DNA of 64,000 nt. Origin: Callaeas wilsoni (taxonomy: Eukaryota; Chordata; Aves; Passeriformes; Callaeidae). The position numbers and the translations under genes were made by a program. Below the pieces are notes generated by a model, which worked only from the letters and a program-made list of their open reading frames with translations, was not told the DNA's origin and ran no database searches. The DNA lies in contig VWPU01010357.1 of assembly GCA_013398955.1 (NCBI GenBank), forward strand, positions 248,001-312,000, in the 5' to 3' direction. This document shows, in pieces, positions 49,439-60,520 of this stretch; the stretch's first letter is position 1; the number at the start of each line of letters is the position of its first letter.

Positions 49439-50076
49439 CTATTCACAATATAGCATTGCACAGACACAATACTGATGTTTTTCCTGCACTCTTTTCTTCT
49501 CCTGTGGCCAAATAATAACTCCAAGTATTTAGACTTGACATGTTTCAGATTAGTCATGCTACAACTACAATGAATTTTAGGCCTGGATATTCATGAAAGA
49601 TACTTTAACAATAAATTTTCTTAAACAATTGTCTAAGCCTAAATGCAAAAGGTATGTCTGCAGCCAGTTGGAGCCATGAGCCTCAAACTATGTGCTATAT
49701 TTGTACTAAGAAAAGTCTTTGTCTGGTACAATAAAAGAAGTTGGACTATCAAGTCTCTTACAAATATATAATTAATTGGAGTCTTAAAAGGGATGAGGAG
49801 ACCTGTTTAGCAAAATGAAAAGGTTATAAATTATTTGAAACTGGGGAAGCAAAACCAAGATGAGCCAACAGAGATTTGAAAAGAACAAATCATGTTAAAA
49901 TTGGCTCATTTACTTCAGCAACACAGTATTGAGCTATGTGGTTAGGGAGAAGTAATAAGCATCATGTATCTTTCCTTCAAAACATGACATTCTTTCACAT
50001 TACAGTCCCATAAGCTAGGGAAACATGGTCTAGATTGAATTGCTATAAACTGGGAGCAGGAGTGGTTGGATAGTAC

Positions 50077-50102
50077 CTCCCAGAAGACTTGCCAAATGTT
50101 CT
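50077..50102 (-). CDS. Short internal coding exon (26 bp)
   Basis: A very strong acceptor (GCTTCCATTTTGACAG) and a GAG|GTACTA donor. The frame that fits reads EHLASLLG and continues as GVECIGMLG in the next exon. Confidence 0.55.
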
Positions 50103-50337
50103 CTGTCAAAATGGAAGCAAATATTAAATGCCTTCCCACAGGGCATCAGCGTTCATACAGCTCTGTTCAATATTTAATCAATGAAAGAAGAGAGAGTAGG
50201 CTTCTGTGTAGAATTAGAGAAAACAAGAAGACAGGAAGGACCATGCTGAAAATTGGGACTAGCCATCAAAGAGATCTCAAAAAAGTACTGAAATGTTCCA
50301 GAAGCAGTTCAGGAGGGAGAGGTACAAGTTGCTATAC

Positions 50338-50363
50338 TTAGGAACAACCAGCTGCAGATGTAC
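50338..50363 (-). CDS. Short internal coding exon (26 bp)
   Basis: A near-ideal acceptor (GGTTTTTCCCTGCTAG) precedes VHLQLVVP, with a GTATAG donor. The phase agrees with both neighbours. Confidence 0.55.
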
Positions 50364-50482
50364 CTAGCAGGGAAAAACCAAGCAGACAGCATTCCTCCAG
50401 GAAAGGGCCTGGAGGTAATGTGGTATTACATGCTCAAGCAAAATCGACAGTGTTATGTTTTCATGAGACAGGCAGATGTCAC

Positions 50483-50509
50483 CATGGCATGTATAAATAG
50501 AACTTCATC
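50483..50509 (-). CDS. Short internal coding exon (9 codons)
   Basis: Acceptor TTCATCTACTTTTCAG is excellent. The frame is DEVLFIHAM, then a GTGACA donor; reading on meets a stop after nine more codons. It joins in phase 0 on both sides. Confidence 0.55.
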
Positions 50510-50572
50510 CTGAAAAGTAGATGAAGCAATCCTCCTGCTCTGCCAAGTGCTTTCAAGACCTCAGCAGGATAC

Positions 50573-50868
50573 TGAGCCTGCCTCTGGCACTTGGTTTTGG
50601 TAAAAGGACAGACCAGCAGAGCAAACCCCAAGAGAAAGCAGTGGTGTGAGGGGTGTGAAGAGGGAGACCTGAAGAGCACATTTGAAACAACCAGGGTTTC
50701 TCTCTCTAAAGAAAGGTGGGTAGAAAGGAGTATCTGGGAAAATAGTGCTATCTTCCACCTCAGGTGAGTGAAATGCTTTACTGAAATGAAAGGGAACAAT
50801 TTCTTCTCCATGCCTGTGCCAGATACGGAGAACATGAAAGGGTTGCCTCACTTGCTCATCTGCAGTCA
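50573..50868 (-). CDS. Largest coding exon in the window (98 codons), possibly split
   Basis: An uninterrupted frame with DEQVRQPFHVLRIWHRHGEE at the N-side and LSFYQNQVPEAGS before a GTATCC donor. The acceptor CTATTTTAAAAG has a good CTAAC branch site upstream. An internal 90-base stretch (50669-50758) also has GT and AG ends and a good pyrimidine tract; it is in frame, so it may be a retained or optional intron. Confidence 0.75.
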
Positions 50869-50948
50869 CTTTTAAAATAGTTAGGATAGTGTGCAATCAG
50901 TTTGGTCAAACTTCTGCCAAGAAATGACGCTTATATAGTAGATCCCAC

Positions 50949-50987
50949 ATTGATGAAGGAAGACAGATTTCTGAAGCTCTCTCTCAG
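50949..50987 (-). CDS. Short internal coding exon (39 bp)
   Basis: Encodes ERELQKSVFLHQ between a weak acceptor (AACATCTAG) and a GTGGGA donor. The phase fits both neighbours and the intron to the next exon is 80 bases. Confidence 0.45.
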
Positions 50988-51513
50988 CTAGATGTTTTTA
51001 TAACAGTATATAGACACACACTGCCTAGGGTTTGTCTGTAACATACGTAATTCATTATTGAAAAATTAATTTTCAAAGGATTGGATGACACCAGCCAATG
51101 CTTTGCAGTCAAATAGGACTGACTCATATTATAACCTTTGCTTATAACACAGACAAAAAAGGATATAAAAAACCCTGTATTATGAGTAGGTATTTATGTA
51201 AAATTACATTCATTATTCTTTTCATTTATTTGCTAATTGTCAAAATAGTCTGGTAAAAAGACACCAAGAGTAGGCATAAGTATTAAGCTGCGTATTTAAC
51301 CTCAAAGTGATACTGTGTAAACAGGTGCATTGTAAATATTTAAAATTCTGTGACTAAGCCTCACATTAATCCTTATTAACAGACTTTGAATGTGTAGAAC
51401 AAGAACATTGCCCGTACTCCTTCCCTACGCAATGTCCTGTGAGAAAGGATGTTGATGAGCCTGACCTCAGAAAAATAACCAAGTGTGTAATCTTTTTCTG
51501 CCTGTTTCTGCAG

Positions 51514-51620
51514 TGTGGGTCACTGGGTTACATGCTCGAAGCTGAACTGGAATTAGTTATTTTATTTATGAATACCATGTACATATCATTTCATTGCTGT
51601 AGTACAGTGAAAGATGCAAG
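51514..51620 (+). other. Plus-strand exon-like segment
   Basis: A strong acceptor (CTTTTTCTGCCTGTTTCTGCAG) and GCAAG|GTATTA donor enclose an open frame including LEAELELVILFMNTMYISFH. Antisense to the main gene; may be chance. Confidence 0.3.
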
Positions 51621-52124
51621 GTATTACAAAATCCTGTGTTCCAGATTTACAATAGGTATCTCAGGTGGCTGGAGGGGGAATCCCATAACAATCACCATAG
51701 AGGTCTGCAGATGTGATCTTTCCATGCCTTTTTAAAATATGCAAATGGAAACACAAATATTTTCAGGTTCTTAAACTTTATTCTGCCTGTACATGAGAGA
51801 TTTAACAGTTTGTAAAATCCTTACATTTTACAAGATTCATTTTCGAGAAGGAATTCTGAATTAGACAGTTTAATGCATAAAGTTATAACTTTTTTTTTTT
51901 TTTTTGACAGTGGTTAGCTGGTTAGATCTCTTGAGTAAATACGCCTCTAATGTTCAGACAAGCTCTTTTCAGATATTGAGAAACAGCATACTGCTTCATG
52001 CTTATATTATTGCTGAGACACCAAATAGCTTTTCATGCCAAGCCTCAGAAAAAGTGCTAGTGCCCACCAAGTCTCTCTATCACTCCCCTTCCCATCTGGA
52101 CATGGAAGAGAAAATAAGATGGAA

Positions 52125-52213
52125 AACAACTGGTAGGTTGAGAAAAGGCAATTTACTAAAGCAAAAACAGAAAAGTGAAAGTTTGTGCATGCATAAGCAA
52201 AAAAAAATTAATC
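52125..52213 (-). mobile_element. Fragment of an avian LTR
   Basis: GGTTGAGAAAAGGCAATTTA, CTAAAGCAAAAACAG and a GTGCATGCATAAGC stretch resemble the R/U5 side of a minus-oriented bird LTR. Truncated on both sides. Confidence 0.45.
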
Positions 52214-52254
52214 TCCAGGTCGATGCCGATACACACCCATCGTCAGTGAAGGAA

Positions 52255-53760
52255 GAGTATAAGCACTGTTACAAGAGCTTGGCACCTACAAGTCAACGGG
52301 CCCTGGAAAATCCACATGAGAGTGTCAAGAGAGCCGCCTGCTGTCATTGAGAGGCTGCTCTCCGTAATGGTTGCAAAGTCATGGATATCAGGGGATGCCC
52401 CAGAAGACTGGAAGAAGGCTAATGTCACTGCCATCAACAAGAAGGGCCTAAAGGAGGATCAAGGGAATTATAGTCCCACCAGTCCTTTCCCAGAGAAAGT
52501 GATCCTTTCCCAGAGAAAGGGAATCTTCCTGTGGGCTAACACAAGTCAGATGAAGCGCATGATTGGGAAAAGCCAGCTCAGATTCACCCAGGGGCAAATC
52601 ATCCTTGTCAAACCTGACCACCTTCTATGACAAAGTAACCTGCTCAGCTGATGTGGGACAAGTGACGGACATTGTCTGATACCTGAATTTCTCCAAGACT
52701 TTCAATATAGTTTTTCCACAGCCTCCTCCTAGAGCAGCTGATGCTTTATGGTCTAGACAAGTGGTCCATGCACTGGATGGGGAACACCTGGCAGGCAGCG
52801 CCCAGTGGGTGGTGGTAAATGGCTCCTTTGCAAAGTGGAAACCTGTCAAAGTGATCGATAGGGGGTCCAACGCTGTTTGATATCTCCATAAGCAATCTGA
52901 AAGATGGGATAAGCTGTAGCCTGACAAAGTTTGCTCACGGTACCAAACTGAGTGGGGAAGTGGGCCCTTTGGAAGGAAGACCTACAGCGCAGGAAGACCT
53001 AGACAGACTGTATTGACAGGGAGCTTATGAAGTTCAACAAGGACAAATGTAGTCTTTCAACTGGGAAACTATAATCCAGGAGAGCAGCACAGGCTGGGAT
53101 ACACCAAGCTGGGGAGTAGCTCTGTGGAAAGGATCTTGGTTAGTCCTGGTGGGAAAACCCATTATGAGTTAAGAGTGTGCTGCTGCAGCAAGAAAAGGAT
53201 CCGAGATGATGTTGGGTTTTATCAGCAAAACACTACCAGAGATAAAGAAGTCATTGTCCCACTGTACTCAGGGCTTTACAGGCCATACCTGGAATACTGT
53301 GTTTAGCTTTGGTCCATGCTGTACAAAAAAGGCATGGACAGCCTGGCGAGGATCCAGAGAACGGTGTCAGAAATGAGTATTTTAAGAGCCCTTAAAGAAT
53401 CACTGGCAGAGGTCTCAAAAAAACAGGTTTAATATGAGAGTAACAGGACCAAGAAGTCTGCTGTGTAGGGAAAGGCTGCCAGAGCTGGATTTTTTCAGCC
53501 TTGAGAAAAGAAGGCTTGGGGAAGACCTTATCACCAAGTTCTAGTATTTAAATGCTCTCTACAAAAAATATGGAGAATCCCATTTTCATAATCAGCCACT
53601 AGAATAATCTCAGGGAAGTGGTTGATTCCCCAGTGTTGGACACTTTTAAGATTCAGTTGAACAGGGTGCTGGGCCATCTCGTCTTGACCATTTTTTTGTC
53701 GAGAAAGGTTGGACCGGGCAGTCCTTCCCTTCCAACCTGTTAATCTATGATTCTATGATT
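52255..53760 (+). mobile_element. Decayed CR1 with reverse-transcriptase remnants
   Basis: About 1.5 kb, the longest CR1 here. Scrambled frames still show CR1 polymerase features: a PEDWKKANVTAI-like motif near 52400, SFAKWKPVK near 52840, and GLYRPYLEYCV near 53280. The 3' end at 53755 reads CTATGATTCTATGATT. Many stops and frameshifts; not functional. Confidence 0.85.
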
Positions 53761-55244
53761 TTCCCACTCTCTCTGGTGGAAAGAAAAAAAACATAAAAAA
53801 CCCAGGCTAGTTTAAGAAATCTCTTCCACAGAGACACCGTAATGGCACTGCATGATCTATGTACAATGCATAATTCCTGTTTATAGTGCATATAAACTCT
53901 ATCTAGTGATTGACTTTTATTTAACCTGATAGATTTCCCATTAATGACAAACTTTCAAAGGTAGCTTTAAGAAATCAGAATGCATAGATTTTTCAATACA
54001 ATCTAACAGCTTGCAAGTGAGCAGGTGATTATGGACCCTTTGCTGCGGTCTGCCTCTGATCCTGGATTAAAAAAATCCCAGGTCATTTAGCTCATCCTTC
54101 CTCCCACGTAGCATTCGGAGGTATCTGACAGCACACGCCTTTTGTGCATCATGCATTATGCACAGTCCTCTTAACTCTCCATTACTGCGTGGAACTCTAT
54201 GAATTGCCTTTTTCTCTCAAGTGCCTGAAGGATGGCCCCTCTGCTTTCCTGCTCATCGCTCCCAGGGACTGGTGCCTTTGCCTGGGCAATCCCAGGAGTC
54301 ATCCACTCAATTATATGTCAAGGGGGTCTCAAGTACTGAAAGAAGGGAAAGTTGAGAGGTCTCTATCAAATAAGAAAGAATGCATTTTACTGAGCAGCAT
54401 TTCAGTGCTGCAAAACTATTACCATGCTTTTATTAGGAATATTTACCAATGGACAACTATTTGATCTGCGCTGATGAACATGTGTCACGGCCAACAAGCA
54501 GAAAACTGCGGAGGTAAATTATATTAACTGTTTGACCCACTAGGTCAGTCCACGACCATGCACAAGAGAAAGGTGATAATATTTGTGGATAAAGTGAAAA
54601 ATCCAGTTTACTGGTTATGACAATAGACTATCTTTGAGATGCTTTGTTTTCAATTCATGGGCAAAATGACTGCTCAATATTTTATTCAAAGATGTTTAAT
54701 TGAAACAAACTGATCTATGAGTCATAAGGGTATCCAATGGGAAAATACCTAAAATATACTTAAAAATCAGCATATTTAGAATCCAATCTCTTTTGTTGTT
54801 TTTTTTTTTTTTAAATGGTATGACTAGAAATACATATTTTTTGAGAGTTCAGTGCTTTCTAATTATGAAAGTGGGTTTTTCCCAAATCCACTAAGGCATT
54901 TTGCTGTATGAATCCCAGTGACTGTGTGCCAAAAAAGAAAGGCTGTCTTTTTTTTTTTTTTCACATTAGCAACTGAAATAGATTTTGATTAACTCTCTGT
55001 GAAACACGGACACTTTATGCTCTCAGTCATGCTAAGTATTTGCACCATCTCATCGTGCAACTTGGTAGACATCAAACAAAATTCTCAATACCTAAATAAC
55101 TATTTCATTCAAATCAGAGTGAAGTCATTAGAAGTCTTTCTGCTATCTTCAATGAACCTTGGACCTGGCAGGGGTGAGCTAGCTGAATGATATTAATTGA
55201 TGAGAACAGGAAGAATGAAGGGAAGAACAAGTGCTGACTTGTAC

Positions 55245-55276
55245 ACTGTACATCACTTATGATGAGAATCGGATTA
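55245..55276 (-). CDS. Short internal coding exon (32 bp)
   Basis: An excellent acceptor (TCTCTCTCAATTTCCCTTGTTGCCTCAG) precedes NPILIISDVQ. Two donors (GTACAA here, GTGATG 12 bases earlier) leave the same phase, which matches the exon at 50949-50987. Confidence 0.55.
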
Positions 55277-55456
55277 CTGAGGCAACAAGGGAAATTGAGA
55301 GAGAAAAAAATATTAGAAATATTAGAAATCTGGATATTAAAATAGCATATACTCTGTACCAAGCCGCAATCTAAATTAGAGAAAGTCTTAACAAGTTATT
55401 TATTCAGTTTTTTATCCCATAAAACCCCTCAACTTTATTATCAGGGATGATTTCAC

Positions 55457-55652
55457 TATGATCTCTTCATGAAATCATTCTTCCCATAATAAAAGTACAG
55501 TTTGTGTGCTTCTGAAACAATTGTCAGCAACTGGCAGCTACTTTCTAAAGTGAGTGATCTGGCATGCTGGACTCTATGCCAGATCTCATTCTCATAGAAA
55601 GAGTTGGATATCACAATTTTAAAGACTGCTTGCTCAAGTGCCATCCATGTAG
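55457..55652 (-). CDS. Large internal coding exon (64 codons)
   Basis: Continuous frame including FKIVISNSFYENEIWHRVQH and SCQLLTIVSEAHKLYFYYGK. The donor is GTGAAA, one codon before an in-frame TAG. The acceptor (GCAGCTGAG) has a weak tract. The phase matches both neighbours. Confidence 0.8.
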
Positions 55653-55805
55653 CTCAGCTGCTTTAATACACACAAACTATAGGTTTAAGCTGTTAAAGGA
55701 GAAGACTCATGGCTGAAAAAGTAAATCATTATCAAAAGAAGTGTTTATTATCAAATAAATCATGAGAAAAACTAGGTAAAAGAAAAACATAACCATGATA
55801 TTCAC

Positions 55806-55833
55806 GTGGACTTTTGGTCCCTATCTTAAAATT
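55806..55833 (-). CDS. Short internal coding exon (28 bp)
   Basis: Superb acceptor (GGTCTCTTGTTCCACAG) followed by NFKIGTKSP and a GTGAAT donor. Only one frame is open and it fits the next exon. Confidence 0.55.
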
Positions 55834-56230
55834 CTGTGGAACAAGAGACCAGGCTAACATAAGTAAAACAAAATCCTAGCATTCTTAATTTAAAAAAAAA
55901 CATGCATTAAATAGGAAAGGGAAAGCAGACAACAACAAATAATATTAGAAACAAGGGTTATAGCAAAATATCAAGGGAAACAAAAGGAAGGAAAGATGAT
56001 CTCAGCAAAGAAAACACAATTCAAAACAGCTTTTATAGCAGATATTATGGTTAGAAAATATTTTCATGTTTTACTGGTAGGTGGGGCCTCCTTTAGGACA
56101 GCAAATGAAATCATCAGTCTGACATTAATTTTGAGAGTCAGATCGAGGCAAAAAGAACAAAGACTTGCATGTACAGAGGACACCAGGTAGGAATACAAAA
56201 ATGTTTTCCTACCATGGGAATAACCAGTAC

Positions 56231-56274
56231 TGGCATAATCTGTCTGAGTCTACTACATTTGATTTCAGAAGATT
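56231..56274 (-). CDS. Short internal coding exon (44 bp)
   Basis: Superb acceptor (CTCTTTACTTTTTCAATTTTACAG); donor GTACTG. The frame SSEIKCSRLRQIMP fits the downstream exon. Another frame fits the upstream one but not the downstream one, so a boundary or frame problem exists here. Confidence 0.5.
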
Positions 56275-56370
56275 CTGTAAAATTGAAAAAGTAAAGAGAT
56301 ATGAGAATAACACTAGAAGTCACATTTTGTTTTTAGAAACTACTGTTAAATCAGAGTCTATTTATTCCAC

Positions 56371-56458
56371 CTTTTCAAACAAGAAGTTAAAAACTAACTC
56401 GAACTCTAAACAACTTGCTTTTGAAATAGTAATTTGATTACAGAGGGATGTACAGGCT
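56371..56458 (-). CDS. Internal coding exon (29 codons)
   Basis: Encodes CNQITISKASCLEFELVFNF and ends LFEK before AAG|GTGGAA. The pyrimidine-rich tract CTTCTGCTACATGAATCTTTGAG precedes it; two adjacent AGs give different starting phases. The join to 56231-56274 is out of phase in the frame preferred there. Confidence 0.7.
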
Positions 56459-56833
56459 CTCAAAGATTCATGTAGCAGAAGCCAGTCATGACAAATTCAG
56501 ACAGGGTGGCAATCGTTAATCTAGACAACTATAGTACTTTTTTTAAATGTAGATTTCTGCCTAATTAATTAAAGGCTAATTAATAATAGAATCTGCACGT
56601 TTTGCAGCTTTTCTGGGCTAGAGAAAAAAACCAATTCTTATGTTTGCAGCCAAGAATTCATTGTTAGTCTGAAATTTTACATGCCTATTCAAAGACGTAG
56701 TATCCCAGTTCAACAATACTAATGCTGATTGTTCAAACTATATTATTGTACAAAAAGCCTCATTAATAGCATATTTTAAATTTTTATCCATGTACCTTGT
56801 GTATCCAACCTTTCACTGGTCTTGTGCTTCCAC

Positions 56834-56875
56834 TTCCCCTGCTTGTCCAGATCCTAAAGTCAGAAATAAGAACTC
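56834..56875 (-). CDS. Short internal coding exon (14 codons)
   Basis: Excellent acceptor (CCCACCTTTTCCTCTTGCAG) and GTGGAA donor. Two frames are open: EFLFLTLGSGQAGE (phase 0) or one starting VLISDFRIW. I cannot decide between them because the neighbouring joins are unresolved. Confidence 0.5.
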
Positions 56876-58257
56876 CTGCAAGAGGAAAAGGTGGGGAAAA
56901 TGGGATCAGAGGTCAGCCTTCTACACCATGAGGAATATGATGCTGACAGAGGGTTTTCTATTGCTCCCTGCTCTAAGGTCTGCATGACATTGATTCTGAT
57001 TATTTTTAATTCATGTTGTACCTTGATGTTCATTAGTCTACACCTCCACATTATATCCTCATATACTGGGGCACGCACACTGTGTATTGCATATTCTAGA
57101 CATTTACTATTCTCTTTTGTTTTGCCTTGTTTTGTGTGATTTCCAAGGCTATGTTTCTTGGAAACATTGGCAATTTGTTTTTCCATTGTTTATAACATTT
57201 GCTGTTAGTCCCAGGCTGTGCCTTTCAAGGAAGGCCTTTGTGACCATCCTTTGCCTGTTTCTCCTCAACTCCACGTTATTTTTTTGGGGTCAGAGGTATT
57301 TCACTCTACAAAGAACAACATATTACTATTACTGGTTATTACTTACAGAGATGCAATAAAATTATAACACTGCATCACACACTTGCACAGAGCCAACCTA
57401 AAGAAAAACAAGTTAGGAAATATTCAACTGCTTATCGGACAAAAAAAAAAACCAAAACCTAAACCACATCTTTAAGCAAACCAAAGAAGGGGACCCAAAG
57501 CAAACCGGGCTGGGCTCAGCTTGGGTCATTTGCAGGCCTAATGCAACATCTGTGTCTTTTGGCTATCAATGGCAATACCAAATTTACTGCACCACAGAGC
57601 TACCAATCAACTGACCTACAGTGTAGTGAATTCTTCAAAATTTCATTTAAATCTCAAATTATACAAAAACCAGTTTAAATGGGAACTAATTCGGGAATGT
57701 AATGGCCACTGCCATATACATAGTAAGTTTAGGTGACTCTTATGGTCCGTTTCTGGATTTAGAGTCTCCAACTGAAAGTTTACAGTGTCCTGTGTCTTGA
57801 AGAGCTAATTAACTCCTCCCTAGGATTTTTATTTCTGTGTAAAACACAGCTGGTAGAACAAAATATGCTTAATTATTTCTCTTTCAGTATTTTACCTTTG
57901 GATTGTAGGCACTACTTGAGATACCAGAAATTAACAGCCTTATAATTCTCTTGAACTTTGCATTCAAAGCTCTGGCTTTGTCCAGGAAGAAAAAGACCAA
58001 AGGTTTTAAAAATTGTAACATAGGTTTCTAAGTAGAAGAGTAACTTTTTGCATTTATTCCAGTGGTCAGAGATCTTTAAAGACCTGGAACAAAAGGTGAT
58101 GTGATATACAGATCATCTGTTCACACCTAAAGTTCAAACCAAGACCAGACAGATGGAAAAAAAGAGAGTTTGGGTCACTAACTTTCTGCAGAAGGACAAC
58201 TTTCCTTGCATGTATGGGTTCTTTTTACTACATTTTATTTCTCTATTTATTCTACAC

Positions 58258-58441
58258 CTGTTCCCCTATGTACCAGCTGCTGCATTGCAGCCTGCCCTTT
58301 AGCTGGTAGGTGGTAGCTTTTGGGGTTTTATAAAGAAGTTCTGGACCAGGTGGCATTGCAGAAGTAATTCCGCACCAGAGACAGATTCCTCTTTCTTGCG
58401 TTCTCATTTGTATTTGCTGCTGGATGACCTGCCAACCCCTT
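58258..58441 (-). CDS. Large internal coding exon (61 codons)
   Basis: Open frame with GWQVIQQQIQMRTQERGICL and KGRLQCSSWYIGEQ before CAG|GTGTAG. The acceptor is CCTATGTTTAG. It needs two bases from upstream, which the exon at 58898-59110 does not supply, so an exon is missing between them. Confidence 0.65.
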
Positions 58442-58897
58442 CTAAACATAGGCATGGCTCTGAGCTACACTCAGATTTTTCACCAGCCACAAAAGTCTGG
58501 GTTTCCTTATTAACAGGAGACTCAAGGATGTGTTTAAAGTTAGCTTTATGCATCAGATAAACTAAGCTGTTCTCTTTCAGCACTGAACTTGGGGAAGAGG
58601 CAGTGCAATATTTAGTTGGTCTGGAACATTAGGTCGATGCAAATGAGTGCATCACAAAGCTATTGTATTTACAAGAGTGGAATTACTTGGTAATCACACT
58701 ACTATGAAATTTATCAAAGTCCTGTTAAAGAGGGCTACAACATTAGTAGTGTGACTCTACTTCTGATGTACACTAATTACCAATGCACCGATAACAGCCT
58801 GCATACCACAAAATGCTCAAAACTTGTTTCTTAAGCAAGGACAAAAGTAAACTAATGAAATGCTACTTTGTTAATGTACACTTGGTGTTATTCATAC

Positions 58898-59110
58898 TGT
58901 TCCAAAAGTATCTTTACCAACATATCTTAATAATACTCCATCAATTATTAGAAATGCTGCTGCATCCCAGGGGGCAGGAGTTTCCTGGATATCTTTATCT
59001 GAAACAGTTTTCTGCATGGCAGCAGCTTTCCTACCAGGAGTCCTTTTTAGTATTTCTCTTGTCAGGGATCTTCTTTTCCTTTTGATTAGATCTCCCAGGC
59101 ATGTCAAATG
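58898..59110 (-). CDS. Large coding exon (71 codons), most upstream placed
   Basis: Open frame with a basic stretch (LIKRKRRSLTREILKRTPGR) and WDAAAFLIIDGVLLRYVGKD, ending at a GTATGA donor. The acceptor is poor and purine-rich, so the upstream edge is uncertain. An exon-like segment encoding QKHQCYNISLMRKA near 59.33 kb does not fit in phase. Confidence 0.6.
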
Positions 59111-59817
59111 CTGTTACTTCAGGGCCCTTCTATCTTCCAAGTTATCAAGTACAGTGCCTTTACCCTATGACTGCCAAAGTTATACCAGCTCCTCGGTGTG
59201 TCAAACAAGTTTATTATTTTACCTTTCAGTGACTTTTGCTTCCACGACTTCTTGCTAAAAATCTTTCCTTGGCCTACCAACTATTCCTGTTGTTATATAT
59301 TTTAGTGTTAATAAAATCCATTACATATCCACAGCGCTTTCCTCATTAATGAAATATTATAACATTGATGTTTCTGGTCTAATGTGTGGTTAAGCAATTT
59401 CCAGGATTTTAATAAGTTTGCTATAAAATTGAATACACCTAACACAAGAGTTAAATTATTATTATCTAGAAATTTCAAAATTAAATTCAAAAAAGAATTG
59501 CATTCTCAATGGCTTTTAGCACATTTAACCACTGACATGGTGTGGCCTTCATTTAATTTTTCTTTAAAATACAGTGAAAAAATGTATTGCAAGTTTTTGA
59601 CTTCTGTTGTGCTAATGATTTAAGGTGAAATCTTTCTTAGCTTTTCTTGAATCAGATGCACTGAATACTTGTAAATACAAAGGTAAATATTGTGGCAGGC
59701 TGACAACAAAACAAGCTTTAACTCTTTCTGTGCTCTGCCCAGAGCACAAAATATTCAAATCATTGTTGCTAGAGAGAGTGAAGAATTCTTACTCACTAGC
59801 ATTTTATCCCTGTGCAC

Positions 59818-59834
59818 AGACACACACACACACA
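59818..59834. repeat. Short (CA)n repeat
   Basis: Eight CA units. Confidence 0.8.
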
Positions 59835-60261
59835 ATGTACGCACTAAAAAAGCAAACCAACAATGCTGTGAAGACAGCACAAATTGCTGACATGCCGGAA
59901 TCTGGGAATTCGTCTTCTTTGGACCCACCTAGACATGAGATCACACACATATTTGAAAGATTTTCCAAGTCCAGAATAGGTTTTTAGAAGAAATTATGGA
60001 AGAGAAAGATGAAAATCTTCAGATAACTCTATTTGTAGTATTCCTCAGTAATCTCTCTTCTCTGCACCAAGAATAATGACTTTTTTAAAAAGGCAGTGAG
60101 TATTGCAATTCTGTAGGAGGATTTGGCAACATTTAGGAGCCAACTGCAAGAGAAGCCTTGGTCATTGGTGAAGTGAAGGTGATCTTGCCATGCAAAGCCC
60201 TGAGAATTAGAAGAAGAAAAAAATAAATTTATGTAGAAGTTTTACTGAGTGCATCACAGAG

Positions 60262-60520
60262 TAATACAGAATAATACAGAATAATTTAGATTGCAAAATA
60301 CCTCTAAGTTCATAGGCTCAAACTGTTAACTCAACATGCCAAGTCCACTGGTAAACCATGTCTCCAAGGTCCACACCTACCCATCTTTTAAATACCTCCA
60401 GGGGTGGAGGTGCACATAACTCCCCTGGGCAGACTGTTCTAGCATCTGACAATGCTTCCAGTGAAGAAATTTTTCCTAATATCCAGCCTAGATTTCCCAT
60501 GGCACACCCTGAGGACATTC
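60262..60520 (-). mobile_element. CR1 3' end, minus orientation
   Basis: CATGCCAAGTCCACTGGTAA, CTTTTAAATACCTCCAGGGG and AGTGAAGAAATTTTTCCTAA are CR1 read in reverse. Confidence 0.85.

Larger units (their letters stand above)
50988..55244. other. Intron of about 4.3 kb with CR1 and LTR fragments
   Basis: Holds an LTR scrap, a long decayed CR1 and a plus-strand exon-like segment (51514-51620). The 148-codon plus-strand open frame at 51904-52350 runs from unique sequence into LTR and CR1 sequence and is not a gene. Confidence 0.6.
437..59110 (-). other. Body of a large multi-exon protein-coding gene (C-terminal part), identity unknown
   Basis: This span collects about 43 exon-like open segments on the minus strand, each flanked by AG acceptors and GT donors and mostly joining in a compatible codon phase. 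Transcription runs from high to low coordinates. The exon peptides are rich in Leu, Ile, Phe and Cys and suggest a mainly helical protein; one exon carries a CPGC motif that could bind zinc. I do not recognise the family. The reading frame cannot be closed at four joins, so exons are missing, mis-bounded or damaged there. Evidence is by eye only: no homology search or transcript data was available. Confidence 0.75.

Noticed and set aside
51904..52350. A 148-codon plus-strand open frame
   Set aside because: It begins in a T-run, crosses an LTR fragment and ends in CR1 reverse-transcriptase sequence in the wrong frame. It is a composite of unrelated DNA.
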